A program made the position numbers and the translations under genes. Below, piece by piece: positions 34,100 through 44,578 of a stretch of 64,000 bases of DNA. Source of the DNA: Entamoeba invadens IP1 (lineage: Eukaryota > Evosea > Mastigamoebida > Endamoebidae); contig NW_004440383.1 in assembly GCF_000330505.1 (NCBI RefSeq), forward strand, positions 304,317 through 368,316, written 5' to 3'. How positions within the stretch are numbered: the first letter of the stretch is position 1; the number at the start of each line of letters is the position of its first letter. The notes under the pieces are model-generated. The model was not told where the DNA came from. It searched no databases and worked only from the letters and a program-made list of their open reading frames with translations.

Positions 34100-34798
34100 T
34101 AACTTTGAGGTTTCTGGATTTTAAGTTTTCGACAAGATTGTATTTATTTTTGAGTTAACTTTAATGATTAATTTATAGTTTATTATTGTTCTTATATAAT
34201 ACTTTTTGAAATAAAAAATGTATTATTAAATTTGATTAAATTTATCATTAATTATACTATAAATGGTGAAATGCATATTATATTGGTTTTTTTCTTTTAT
34301 TGAAATTTTTGGTGATTTGAATTGTTTTGCTTTTATCTTGAAAAATCAAATTTTAGATTTGCGTCAAACCCAATCTTTAAATGACAAACATTTTCAGGAA
34401 AACAAAAGAAATTGATCGATATTATTTTTATGATACTTTTATGATATAATAATAGAATTAATAATTTAATTTAAGAAAATAATATTTTTTAAATTGAAAC
34501 AAACATAAAAAAACCAAATGCCATAATTTACTTTGCTTATGTCAGAAAAACATTGAAATTGCATTTTTGGTAATCTAATAACTTTTTTTATTAATTCAAT
34601 AAATTACTTCAATTGAGTCATTTTAGTTCGGGAATTATTGTTGTATTTTCATTCCAACTCAAAAGATCCCAAAATTCCATGAGTTGAGATATTTAAACCA
34701 TCCAAATTCTATTCGACATAGAAAAGAAGTTAGAAAAGCAATGGTGTTTATTCAACAAAGAAGAAACTCTTCTCCAAACCCAAACTTGAAAAAAATAG
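34100..34798. promoter_or_regulatory. Shared divergent promoter region of Bro1 and arrestin-like genes
   Basis: A 699-bp AT-rich spacer between two outward-facing start codons. No specific operator was recognised. Short open frames inside it have no coding character. Confidence 0.5.
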
Positions 34799-36721
34799 AT
34801 GTCAGGTATCAAAACAAAGGCACAAGCACGTCTTTTTCTTCACAGCGATGTTTTAATTCTTCCGGATGTCCTCTGTGGGGTTATAGAATTTGAAGCTGTC
34901 CGAGTCTGTGTACTCAAGGCGATTTTCGTCGATTTGACGGGATACACTGTTAATGGGATCGATTCGCATTTCCAAATCCCATTCCCCGCGACGGTCGGGA
35001 AACCTTATAAAGCGACAGTCGATAACTCCCAAAATCGCGCCTATGCCAAATTTTGGGGTGTCGAGCAGAAGATTTTTGGCGACAACATGGCCAACGGGAA
35101 TGTGTTTTACGAGGTAGCTCCTGGAAAGCACTTATTCCCATTTTCGATTCCTATCAAGAATTTCCCAATCTCAGTCGGTGACCCTTCAAATTGCCAGTCA
35201 CTGAATTACACGGCTTCTGGCAGAGTTCTTATCAATTACCAAGAGCCTGTAAAAACCAACTCGTTGAACTATTACATCATGTTTAATAGGGAAATGAAGT
35301 ATCAATTGGGTATCCCAAAACAATTTGTCACAGCTCCAAATGCAGAACTTGACATGGACATTTCACTCTCCGCCACTAGCGTGAGAATCGGAGATACAAT
35401 CCACTTGAAGGCACATTTACTCAATCGATCCAGTTCAACGGCGTCTACACATTTGAGATTAATTGTCGAGTTTCAAGCCAGCGTGCCAGTCACTTTAAAA
35501 GATTTCAAATTTGGCGACGTCTCGGGGAAAGGATTTTTCTCGAAGAAAGGACAGAACGAAAAAACATTTGAAGAGGACATTTTAATCTCTGGAGGACTCT
35601 TTCCCACTTCCGATCACCCTAGCGCATTGGTCAGATACTCCCTTTTGTTTACTGCAAAGGCTAAAATGCAGTACCAACTTGTCTGCCCCATTATGATCTC
35701 GTCTCAACCACCAGAAAACCCACAAATTTTGGTCGACGCATTGAACAAGTATGCAGTTAATTACGCAGATAGAACGAATACATTCAATTCAGTCTTTTCG
35801 GGACATTTTAACCCATTCCCTGTGAGTCCTCTGACTAGTCCAATTGAGCAAGTCTCTCTCATCGACCAAACTGCAGAACATTTCAGTGTCGACCACATTC
35901 AGAGAACAACATCGTTGAACCCCGGTGTACAGGACGAACAACCACCATTCCCATATCCAAGTTGGAGGAGTGTTGTGTTGCCCCAAGGCTTTGTTATGTT
36001 CTATTATATGAACGAGTGGTGTTTTATTAATTTGTCCAACAATCAAGTCTCTTACGTCGACCCACGTCCCCCAGAACAAAGACTCCCGTTATACGCAACT
36101 GATAACGACGCGTATGAATTTGTCGTGAAAGTGAACGCGGTCAGAGGAATTCCTTTGATGGAGCAGAAAGAACCAACACTGTCATTCACACTGAACGACT
36201 ATATCGAAGTCGATACACAGAAGGGCCAGAAACAACTCACATTCAAATTGGAACAAGGGCTTGAGCCTCATATTGTTGGGAGCGATATTGTGTTGTCAGG
36301 GTTTACTAAGAATAGGATGAACGCGATTGTGAAAGTGTCACAACAACACACGTTCAGCGAAACAATCTATGGGTATCTCGACCTCGACTTCTTACATATC
36401 CCAAGTGGAGTTGAAATCACTGATTGGTTCCAATTGGTTGGAGATGGAGAGGAAGCAATTGGCATTGGAGAGGTTAACGTCACTATCGGCGTGAGAAGTA
36501 GAGTGAACCCACAACTTGTCCCCGTCTGTGTCAGTTGTGTGAGTGCAATCAACAAGATGTGGTACCCATCAGGAAAGCTCTTGCAGACTGCAATGAAAAA
36601 CGAAGAGAAGATGGGAGCAAAAATGAGAAAAGGAAGAGCTTTAATTCCTCAATTTGACTATGAGGTATATACGCCTTTCAATTTGCCGCCAAAGAACACT
36701 TATCTGAGACTCATAAATTAA
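34799..36721 (+). CDS. Arrestin-fold protein fused to WW-like and C2-like domains
   Basis: A 640-aa protein. Residues about 10-310 read as an arrestin N and C sandwich: VLCGVIEFEAVRVCVLKAIF, a later APGKHLFPFSI(P) strand (lpaGehxFpF in the family), and TSVRIGDTIHLKAHLLNRS opening the second half. At about 385-425 there is a WW-like segment (LPQGFVMFYY, then WCFINLSNNQVSYVDPRPPEQ): the DPR and central aromatic pattern are kept, but the last Trp is Tyr. The C-terminal part (about 435-600) is beta-rich and C2-like, with YGYLDLDFL, then DWFQLV and GEVNVTIGVR. Arrestins are endocytic adaptors, and C2-WW is the targeting half of NEDD4 ligases. This combination in one chain is unusual. The arrestin call is good, WW fair, C2 tentative. 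Confidence 0.75.
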   Translation: MSGIKTKAQARLFLHSDVLILPDVLCGVIEFEAVRVCVLKAIFVDLTGYTVNGIDSHFQIPFPATVGKPYKATVDNSQNRAYAKFWGVEQKIFGDNMANGNVFYEVAPGKHLFPFSIPIKNFPISVGDPSNCQSLNYTASGRVLINYQEPVKTNSLNYYIMFNREMKYQLGIPKQFVTAPNAELDMDISLSATSVRIGDTIHLKAHLLNRSSSTASTHLRLIVEFQASVPVTLKDFKFGDVSGKGFFSKKGQNEKTFEEDILISGGLFPTSDHPSALVRYSLLFTAKAKMQYQLVCPIMISSQPPENPQILVDALNKYAVNYADRTNTFNSVFSGHFNPFPVSPLTSPIEQVSLIDQTAEHFSVDHIQRTTSLNPGVQDEQPPFPYPSWRSVVLPQGFVMFYYMNEWCFINLSNNQVSYVDPRPPEQRLPLYATDNDAYEFVVKVNAVRGIPLMEQKEPTLSFTLNDYIEVDTQKGQKQLTFKLEQGLEPHIVGSDIVLSGFTKNRMNAIVKVSQQHTFSETIYGYLDLDFLHIPSGVEITDWFQLVGDGEEAIGIGEVNVTIGVRSRVNPQLVPVCVSCVSAINKMWYPSGKLLQTAMKNEEKMGAKMRKGRALIPQFDYEVYTPFNLPPKNTYLRLIN

Positions 36722-37619
36722 CTCAGGTTTTGGTCGATACTTTTCTGATTTAAATTTACAAATCGCAAAGTGAATATTTTTTTCATAATTTAACTCTAAA
36801 TAAATATACTATAAATAAATGTTTATATTATTCTATTTCAATAAGTCCTTGAATCAATAAATATACTATACATTAAAAATAAAATGAAAGATGACTTTCT
36901 AATGAAAAAAATGAAAAAATAGTTTTTTATTTCTTTATTATTGTGCTAAAAAGATTGTAAAAAATGAATTTTAGATATTAAAACGAAAACATTCTTTGTT
37001 TTGGCATTTTTGTTTTTGTTCATCAGTTTTTTCCGTTAGTTGTTTTTTTACAAATAAAGATAGAAGTAATAACAATTAAGAATTAATGTCATAATAAATC
37101 GGGATATTTTAATGAATTAGATAAACACACTTGTAATATTTTTGGTATGCAATGTGTAACGCATTTTTTGTGTTTGTTGTTTAAAGATAATGCCAAGTGT
37201 AAAGTTGAATTGAAATATTATAATGTTTATACGTCTAAATTCAGGAAAAGTACATGTAATTATTGTATTGTGTATTTGAAAAGGCGGAGTTTGTTGTGTT
37301 ACTATTGAATAAGATTGGACTTTATTAAAAAATAAGTGCAATACCATTGAAATGAACTATAAATAATAAACGTGGTATGAAAATACAATAAATGATGTAT
37401 AAAACAACTTCTATAAACTCGGGACAAAAATGATCTTATGAACCACAGAGCAAGTTTTGCCGTTATTTAAATGTAATTAGAATCTAATTTCTTTGAAAAT
37501 TGATTGAACATGTTTTAAAGAGAGCAAAACTTGGTTGGTGATAAGTGCTTGCAAAACGCTACAAAGCAAAAGTTAAAATAAAGTTGATTTACATTTGGTG
37601 CTTGTTGTTATTCGGAGCT
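36722..37619. other. Intergenic, AT-rich
   Basis: An 898-bp spacer between the 3' ends of two convergent genes. The minus-strand open frame at 37117-37347 lacks coding character. No RNA gene was recognised. Confidence 0.55.
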
Positions 37620-38222
37620 TTAGTCAAACAACGAATTTGTGACGATGAGGTCGAACGTGAGTTCTTTTTGAGGTACAACACAGACCTTCATCGAGTTTTT
37701 CGACATCTCGTGCAGGAAATTTGACACCTTATCTCCAATCGAATTGATATCTTCGGATCCGTAAAGTAATTTCCCATTCCTCCACACTCTTTCAATGATT
37801 TCATTCTTACCTTCATTCTTTCCTTTCTTCTTTTTGTAATCAAAAAAGTACCCAATTTCGATACAGAAGTCGAGTAATAAAGTGTTCATTGTGTCTGTCT
37901 TTTTGGAAAGGTATCTTCTATATGCCTGTTTATCTTTTAACCCCCCGTTGATTTCCTTTTTGTAGTCCTGTTTACATCTCGAGTGTACAATTTCGTTCAG
38001 GGCAATGAACTCATCTTTGATAACCAAAGACTTAATCGAAAAGAGTTGATGTGTCAAACGAGCCTTTTTCTTTGGTCTTTTAAAATAGACTGAACAATCG
38101 GAATTCAAGAGGAAAACTAAAAGACCCTGTTGGAGCGCCTTTTCCTCTCTTTTCTGCCGACTTTCTTGTGCGTGTTTTGAGCGTTGGTCCTTAGATCGTG
38201 TTACTCTTCGTTTCGTCTCCAT
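37620..38222 (-). CDS. Hypothetical basic protein, 200 aa
   Basis: Starts at the ATG at 38222 (METKRRVTRSKDQRSKHAQ). The first 35 residues are strongly basic and helical, followed by LLVFLLNSDCSVYF, an alpha-rich middle (KQAYRRYLSKKTDTMNTLLL) and a lysine-rich insert (YKKKKGKNEGKNE) before VWRNGKLLYG. No family was recognised. The basic, helical N-terminus could bind nucleic acid, but there is no clear bZIP heptad or zinc motif. Codon usage is like the neighbouring host genes, so it is probably real. Confidence 0.65.
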   Translation of the reverse strand: METKRRVTRSKDQRSKHAQESRQKREEKALQQGLLVFLLNSDCSVYFKRPKKKARLTHQLFSIKSLVIKDEFIALNEIVHSRCKQDYKKEINGGLKDKQAYRRYLSKKTDTMNTLLLDFCIEIGYFFDYKKKKGKNEGKNEIIERVWRNGKLLYGSEDINSIGDKVSNFLHEMSKNSMKVCVVPQKELTFDLIVTNSLFD

Positions 38223-38446
38223 TGCTGTTGTGAAATTCTAAGTTCATTTTAAATTGCCAAATGATCTACTACTTCAATATTTGCTTTTCTTTAATAACAC
38301 CACATCGTTTTTACAATTAACACGGCTTTGCCACGCACACAGCTTTCTGTGGGATTTGGTGTTTTTGTAGTACTCTAAAACTGGTTGAATTGGTTATTTA
38401 ATTCATTGGAATTAAGTGCTAAAAAACAAGCTTTAGAAGAAGTAAA

Positions 38447-38554
38447 ATGGAAAGCTCTCAGCAAGTTACTCTGACAAACTCGGGCGAATCTTCCACTGCC
38501 GATTTTTGCACAAAAAATGCAGAATTTACCGTTGTTGACACTCTGAAAATATAG
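38447..38554 (+). CDS. Possible small ORF, 35 aa
   Basis: An ATG after an A-rich leader opens 35 codons (MESSQQVTLTNSGESSTAD at the start) and ends in TAG. Base composition is closer to coding DNA than its surroundings. It could be a first exon or a relic; no partner exon or family was found. Confidence 0.2.
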   Translation: MESSQQVTLTNSGESSTADFCTKNAEFTVVDTLKI

Positions 38555-39279
38555 ACCCTTTTTAACTTCCGCCGTTTGGATAATTCATTGGTCAATTTTT
38601 TCTTTTATTCGTTTTGAGGAAAACACCATCAATCTTCTCTTTTGTCCGCTTCGTTATATTATTATGGTATTGTTGTGTTTGTCCAACACTTGGAATCGGC
38701 AAAAAACAGTAGAAATGCCATCAAATATTTTTTTGAAACTTGTACCGTTTTTGGAAAAAAAGGACAATAATTTTTTACAAGCAAAAATTTTTGAATACCC
38801 GAATTGGCCCGTTTAAGTAGTAATATTTGATACAAATTTTTCCTTTGTTTTTGGCAAGGAATATTTCATAAAATTGGATCTATAAAACAACATACCAAAA
38901 CACTTGGTTTGCTTTATTTAACATGTTATTATAGACGTAATTTGATAAAAAAGCTACTGATTAAAAATAACTTATTTGAAAGGTGCTTTTTTTAGGAACT
39001 TTTTAGTTTTTACTTGTCTAAGACACTGTTTATGATATCCCAAAAACCCAATACCTTGCGTCTTCGAAGCAAAAGGATTCACTCTAAAACACCACAATAC
39101 CCCGACCTATTCCAAATAGGAAAAATTAAAACCCGAATGGAATAAAAAGAAGTCATAAGGGGAAAAATAGATAAAATAACTAAATATTTAGAATTTGTCT
39201 TAAAAACAATGAAAAACATTTTGAAAAACAAATAAAACACCACCAATCACTAAAGAAAGAATTACTGATGGAATTCTGG

Positions 39280-39299
39280 GCAAATAACCGGTTATTTGC
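39280..39299. repeat. 20-bp perfect palindrome
   Basis: GCAAATAACCGGTTATTTGC is its own reverse complement. It stands alone in the desert with no gene nearby. It could be a dimeric protein-binding site or chance. Confidence 0.6.
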
Positions 39300-40975
39300 G
39301 GCATTGGTATTATGGTTGTTGATTAGTTAGCCATTTTATTAATAAATTTATAATACTTATTAAGTAAAAAAGTGGGTTAAAAAAAAGATGATCCAAGTTG
39401 CCTTGATTCGTTAGATATTTACTAAAAGATTCATGAAGTCCGCAACAAAGGAAATCGCGAATTGGATTTCAAAATTCATTTCACATATTTTGAAAAGCAG
39501 CGCCAGACCAATCAAATCAACGGGTCGGCACTTCGGTCGATTGTAAACGAGAATAACGAGAAATGCACCAAATTGCATCACGAAAAGCGGTTTTGTAATC
39601 GTAAGAGCAACTTCAACCCCCATACTACTCAGTCGATTAACACAAAGCACACAATTTATAGCAACAAAACATATAACCAGTCAAATAAACATCTTTTTGA
39701 CATGTTTATTAAATATAAATTTAAACGTATATTCTTTCATACTACAGAATCGCTTTTAATATACACTTATATATTATTATATATATATTCTGGTTCGCTT
39801 GTAATAGAATTAAAAATGTCTCTTTTAAGTGTTAATTGATTACAAATTACTAAGACACATTCCAATAAATAGTTTTTTATAACTGTCTTCATCTCAAGAT
39901 TTTATTCAATTATGATATGTTATTATTTTTATTAGATCAACAATAGCTGTTATATTTTTGATTGGTTTTTATTAACACGTTCAAAACAGAAACGTAATAA
40001 TAATAAGTTTTTATTTTTTTCTTTTACCTAAACCCTTTTTTTGCCTTCATACACAAAACAAATTTTTGAAAATTTTTATTTGTTTTTTTATCAACTCAAA
40101 TTTGAATTGTATATTTTTTAGTCACACTTAAAGTGAATGAGTTTATTTGTGTTAAACAAGTACAAAGCATTTGAAAGAAAAATGGGGTCTAATGATGGTT
40201 TGATATTTTTGGTTGTTTTTTATAAAAAGTATATTATCATTTGATTATAATGATATTGGTGTTTATATTGTCGTTATATTTGTTAATGTGACTATTTGAC
40301 ATTGTTTGTTATTAAGTGAATTGACGATGTAGCATTTTTTGTTTAAATGTTGTAACACAATAAAACGATATGAAATTTCATCCAAAAAGATTATTTTTGA
40401 CCAATCTTAGGTAATTGAGTTCTCATTTGTTAATTATTTTAAGTAAAATTAAACGGACTATTGGCCGGTTTGGGTTAGAAAGGGGTTTTGGAATAAAAAT
40501 AATAAAAAAATGATTTGGATAATTTCTTTTTTACTTATTTTTCTTTTTAAAAAAAAGTTTTGGGTTGTGAAAGTGTTAATTAATTTTGGTAAAAAAAGTC
40601 AATTTTGAAGATAAATAAAAAATATTTAATTAATAAAGGTATATTATTTGGTGTTAATAATTAATAATTCATTTTTATTACAGATACAATTAAACAATTA
40701 TTGTATAATAATAAACTTGTTATAATTAATAACTAAAAGAATCATTGAATTATAGTTACTGAGATGTGATAAATTATTATTTTGTAATTGTCAAATTACG
40801 AAATCAGCGCTAATTTTCTTCCAATGAAATGGTCATTACAATAAAATAAAATTATATGGCTCATTGTATAATATCACCGAGCAAAGCCACAAAGAAAGTG
40901 ATATACTCTTTGTGGGCAACAACACTGACTTTCTAGCCTGAAGAAAAGGCCAAACAAAACCTTTAAAGTGAAAAG

Positions 40976-42817
40976 ATGTGGTTTATTCTATGTGTCCAAC
41001 TTGTTGCATCTTTGGTTACAAATTGCAAGACCTACGATGAAGAGTTGTGTACGGCATGTAATACGATGTACTATTTGGTCGCGACAAATGTTACCAATGG
41101 GGAGGTCACTGTGTTTGAATGTCAACCAGTAACACAGGTCTCTAACTGTAACACTTATGATAACAACTTGTGCACGATGTGTATGAGTGGTTATGTTCTT
41201 GATATTCAAAACAACAAGTGTGTTCCTTGTATGGTGACTTCTGGGGCGTTTTTGTGTCAAACGTGTGTTTTAGAAAATGGCAATACAAAATGTCTTGAGT
41301 GCAACAACAAGTTTACTTTGGTGCAATCAACGAATGACTGCATTGACTGTTCGTCTGATTTACATGTAAATACCACTCAATGTGGGTATTGTGGAGAAGG
41401 TCTGTACTACAACACAACACTTGGTTCTTGTGATAAGTGTCAAACAAATTGTACGATGTGCACCACATTGAACAATTGTTTTAAATGCACCAACAACAGC
41501 TTTTTGTTTTACACAGAAGGGAGTGATTTATGTGGACCTCTTGATTCGTGTGTTAGTGGATACGTGAAAGACAATTACTGCACAAAATGTGAAGAAGGTA
41601 CTCAACTTAAAAATGGATATTGTTATGACTGTGGTAACAATTGTACATACTGTTCAGTAATCAAAAGTGACAACAATTATGTCTTTTCAACGTGTAGTTT
41701 CTGTGATGTGGGATACGTCATAACTTCTTCTAAAACATGTAAGTTGGCTTCAGACATCCATTGTAAGTCTGGGAGTCGGTCGCAAGGTTGTACTTCTTGT
41801 GAAAATGGGTATTTCATGAATTCGAATTGGGAATGTCAACAATGTGCGTCTCATTGTACTTCTTGTGTTCAAAATTCCACTTACTGTACTCAATGTGATT
41901 TGGGATTTTATTTGGATGGTACGGGTTCTTGTACCACCAAAGATGTCAGATGCAAGAAAACAAACAACGGAGGGTGTATAGAATGTGACAATCCAAAAGA
42001 CCCAACAAGTACTAAAGATGGATATTATCTCCTCAACGGAAGTTGTGAAGTGTGTAACACAACATGCAACAGTTGTTTCAACAACTCAAATGATTGTTTG
42101 TCATGTAAACCCGGATACTTACTTATTCCAAAAGAAAACAGTTCTTATTACTCATGTGAGGTGAAAGACAATTTATGTGCTGAAAGTGTGTTGGGACGTT
42201 GCACTAAGTGTCGGGAAGGGTATTTCAAAAAACAGAATTCTAATTACGAAAGATGTATAAAATGTGACGCAACGTGCAGATCGTGTACAAACGAAACACA
42301 TTGTGTTGAGTGTGAAGATGATATGTACATGTCCAGAACAGAGTATGGAGTGTGTCGACCATTGAGTGAAATCAATATGACGTGCAAAGCTTCAATTGTT
42401 GGTTGTACGTCGTGTTATTCTCACTTCTACAAAGCTGAAAAGGATGACTTCAATTGTACGTCCTGTCCTGATTCATGTCAAGAGTGTGTTCCAAGTCCGT
42501 TAGGAGGGGCCGTTTGTGTTTCATGTTTTAATGATCAACTGTATATTGCAAATGGTACCTGCGCCCCTTGTAAACTTATTGACAAATGTATTCAATGCGA
42601 TGTGACTGGATGTATTAAGTGTTCTGAAAACTATCAACTTAGTGATGGAAGTTGTTACCGAACGAGTCTGTCAACTGTTTTAATTCCTATAGGTCTTTCA
42701 GTTGGGCTTGTAGCAATGTGTTCTGTTATCATTGTAGTTGTTCTCGTTGTGTTGTACATAAGAAGGAGGAAAGAATGTTCCATTGATAAGTACAAATCAA
42801 AAGACGAAGTGTTGTAA
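40976..42817 (+). CDS. CXXC-rich surface receptor lacking a kinase domain
   Basis: A 613-aa type I membrane protein: signal peptide (MWFILCVQLVASLVTNC), about 560 residues of furin-like CXXC repeats, one membrane helix (about residues 565-595, start LIPIGLSVGLVAMCSVIIVV) and a tail of about 20 residues (RRRKECSIDKYKSKDEVL). It resembles the ectodomain of the TMK at 25068-28307: both have a SEINMTC segment followed by a GC-x2-C unit and a second CP-x2-C unit in the same order. The kinase and juxtamembrane domains are absent and a stop follows the short tail. It may be a co-receptor or decoy of the TMK system; this role is inferred. Confidence 0.88.
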   Translation: MWFILCVQLVASLVTNCKTYDEELCTACNTMYYLVATNVTNGEVTVFECQPVTQVSNCNTYDNNLCTMCMSGYVLDIQNNKCVPCMVTSGAFLCQTCVLENGNTKCLECNNKFTLVQSTNDCIDCSSDLHVNTTQCGYCGEGLYYNTTLGSCDKCQTNCTMCTTLNNCFKCTNNSFLFYTEGSDLCGPLDSCVSGYVKDNYCTKCEEGTQLKNGYCYDCGNNCTYCSVIKSDNNYVFSTCSFCDVGYVITSSKTCKLASDIHCKSGSRSQGCTSCENGYFMNSNWECQQCASHCTSCVQNSTYCTQCDLGFYLDGTGSCTTKDVRCKKTNNGGCIECDNPKDPTSTKDGYYLLNGSCEVCNTTCNSCFNNSNDCLSCKPGYLLIPKENSSYYSCEVKDNLCAESVLGRCTKCREGYFKKQNSNYERCIKCDATCRSCTNETHCVECEDDMYMSRTEYGVCRPLSEINMTCKASIVGCTSCYSHFYKAEKDDFNCTSCPDSCQECVPSPLGGAVCVSCFNDQLYIANGTCAPCKLIDKCIQCDVTGCIKCSENYQLSDGSCYRTSLSTVLIPIGLSVGLVAMCSVIIVVVLVVLYIRRRKECSIDKYKSKDEVL

Positions 42818-42899
42818 CCAAACAACTTTTTTCGAGTTCTTTCAAATATAAAACCATCAAAATAATTTTAACTATTAAATTCGTTTGTCTTAAAGTAAA

Positions 42900-44186
42900 T
42901 TACTTTTTGTCGATTATGGAAGTGATATATTGTTCGAAACTATCAGAGTTCTTGTCATCAAATTGAATCAACAGTTTGTATAAATCGCACACTCGATATT
43001 TCTTGTCAATAAGTTTTTGAAGGAGCGCATCAAACCTTTCAAATTCTTTCGAGTCGAACCAGTGGAACTCTCCGTCTTTTTTCGACACGACAAAGACCAT
43101 GACTTGCTGTAAAAACTTCAGAAGAGGGTCATTGAAAAATGCCCCACATCCCCATCTCCCTGTTGCAATACTTCCTTCCGTTTTCACGAAACCCACAAGT
43201 GCTTTGTTCAAGTCTCTGTCAATTGCAGTTTTTCCAAAGCAAAGTGACACACAGGAGTCGATTGCCAAAATCACTCGATTAGTCATTTGCTCGCTCTTGG
43301 GGAGTAATCCAGTACATTCAAAAGATTCTCCATATCCTGTCGAGGAACATAACCTTATTGTATTGCTCATAAATATCACTTCATCGCTTTCCATTGGAGC
43401 AAAGAACATGGTTGACATGGTGAGTTCTGGACGAATGGAAAAGAGAAGCTCTTCTTGTGTAATAGAAGGCCATATTTGATATATCATTCTCTTATTAGCA
43501 AAATCTATATGGACTTTACAGTCGGACAACTCAAGTCCGCCCTGAACATCTTTGTAGTGCTTCAACTCTGACTCATCGCTTAAGAAGTTGTATGGCTCGG
43601 CTATAAATCGCCTTGAAAAGGTCACAACTTCCGTTTGAATTTCTGGGTGAAGCAATACATAGAAAATGTAATTATAGAAGCACACAAGACGCTCAGTACC
43701 AACAGCAAAGTTCTGTGATATTTGGAAGAACGATATGTCTGCAATTCGTGGGTTGATGATCTCTTTACCATTCTCGTCGTAATAATCGTTCCACTCGATG
43801 TGAAAAAAGGAAAGAGCAAAGAAGAAGAGCAGCTCATACCGTGTTATTTTCACATCACGTTCTTCGTGGTTTGGAACATAAACGATTTCAATACAATCCT
43901 TTAAATGTTTTGAAAATGGGTGTTCCTGACTGATATAGGATTTTAAACATTGTTTCAAACCATTGATAATAATCACAAATAATTCATCTTCTTTGTGGAG
44001 TTGATACTCAAGGCAAACTCTTTCAAACGCTTTCTTTATACCAGTTGGTGCATTTCTCGATATTCTTTTTCTATAATTGGAATCTTGTTGTGACACAAAC
44101 GAAATTAAATGAAAAACATCTGGAAAATCCGTTGATAAGACTTGTTGAATCAACTTAGTTTGGTACTTGACTGCAATTGTTGTCAT
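42900..44186 (-). CDS. Poly(ADP-ribose) glycohydrolase (PARG)-family protein with altered glycine loop
   Basis: A 428-aa protein. PARG removes poly(ADP-ribose) from proteins. The catalytic-domain pattern is visible: VHIDFANK, then QEELLFSIRPE (QEE holds the catalytic glutamates), a following STGYGESF stretch (TGYxxTF/YAETF in the family) and TGRWGCGAFFNDPLLK (TGNWGCGAFxGDxxLK). Between DFANK and QEE, PARGs carry a GGG loop that grips the substrate diphosphate; here that part reads RMIYQIWPSIT, with no glycines. The fold is thus PARG but activity is doubtful. The N-terminal 190 residues are helical, as in the family. The start is the ATG at 44186. Family call strong; loss of activity inferred. 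Confidence 0.85.
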   Translation of the reverse strand: MTTIAVKYQTKLIQQVLSTDFPDVFHLISFVSQQDSNYRKRISRNAPTGIKKAFERVCLEYQLHKEDELFVIIINGLKQCLKSYISQEHPFSKHLKDCIEIVYVPNHEERDVKITRYELLFFFALSFFHIEWNDYYDENGKEIINPRIADISFFQISQNFAVGTERLVCFYNYIFYVLLHPEIQTEVVTFSRRFIAEPYNFLSDESELKHYKDVQGGLELSDCKVHIDFANKRMIYQIWPSITQEELLFSIRPELTMSTMFFAPMESDEVIFMSNTIRLCSSTGYGESFECTGLLPKSEQMTNRVILAIDSCVSLCFGKTAIDRDLNKALVGFVKTEGSIATGRWGCGAFFNDPLLKFLQQVMVFVVSKKDGEFHWFDSKEFERFDALLQKLIDKKYRVCDLYKLLIQFDDKNSDSFEQYITSIIDKK

Positions 44187-44281
44187 GATTAATTGTTAGA
44201 TTTTTGATTGTTTAAATACATCATCTTGAGTTTTTTAAAAACATTGGTAATTTATGGTTAAATTGTTTAATATAATAATAT

Positions 44282-44290
44282 AATTTTGCT
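44282..44290. repeat. Target-site duplication, left (AATTTTGCT)
   Basis: The nine bases AATTTTGCT flank the left end of the Mutator-like element and recur directly after its right end at 46956-46964. A 9-bp duplication is typical of Mutator-type insertion. Confidence 0.9.
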
Positions 44291-44453
44291 GGGACCAGCT
44301 TTTTCCACCACCTCTTAAAATAGAACGCAATTTTAGCTAAAAATAAATACAAAAATACATTTATTATTAATAATAGTATTTTAATCATAATTATATTATA
44401 TGAATTTACACAAATTAATTTATTTTATATATTAATTTTTATTATTAATAATA
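44291..44453 (+). repeat. MULE left terminal inverted repeat
   Basis: 163 bp that match the reverse complement of 46793-46955 with no mismatch seen by eye. The outer 60 bp are less AT-rich and probably hold the transposase-binding site. Confidence 0.9.
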
Positions 44454-44578
44454 GTACAATATATGTTTATAACAAAAAATATAAAAATTTTAAAATTTTT
44501 ATATTTTTTGTTTTTTGATATTTTGTTACACGAATATAAAATATCAATAATAATTTGTTAGTGAAATGAAATTCTGTT

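Larger units (their letters stand above)
38223..40975. other. Gene-poor AT-rich desert
   Basis: A 2.75-kb region with many A/T homopolymers and no convincing gene. A locally less AT-rich island at about 39405-39640 has short open frames in several phases but no recognisable product; it may be a decayed gene. A 20-bp perfect palindrome and a 35-codon open frame inside are listed separately. Confidence 0.6.

Noticed and set aside
39411..39839. Open frames on both strands at the less AT-rich island
   Set aside because: No motif, poor composition in all frames, and no upstream or downstream exon; mentioned only as a possible relic.
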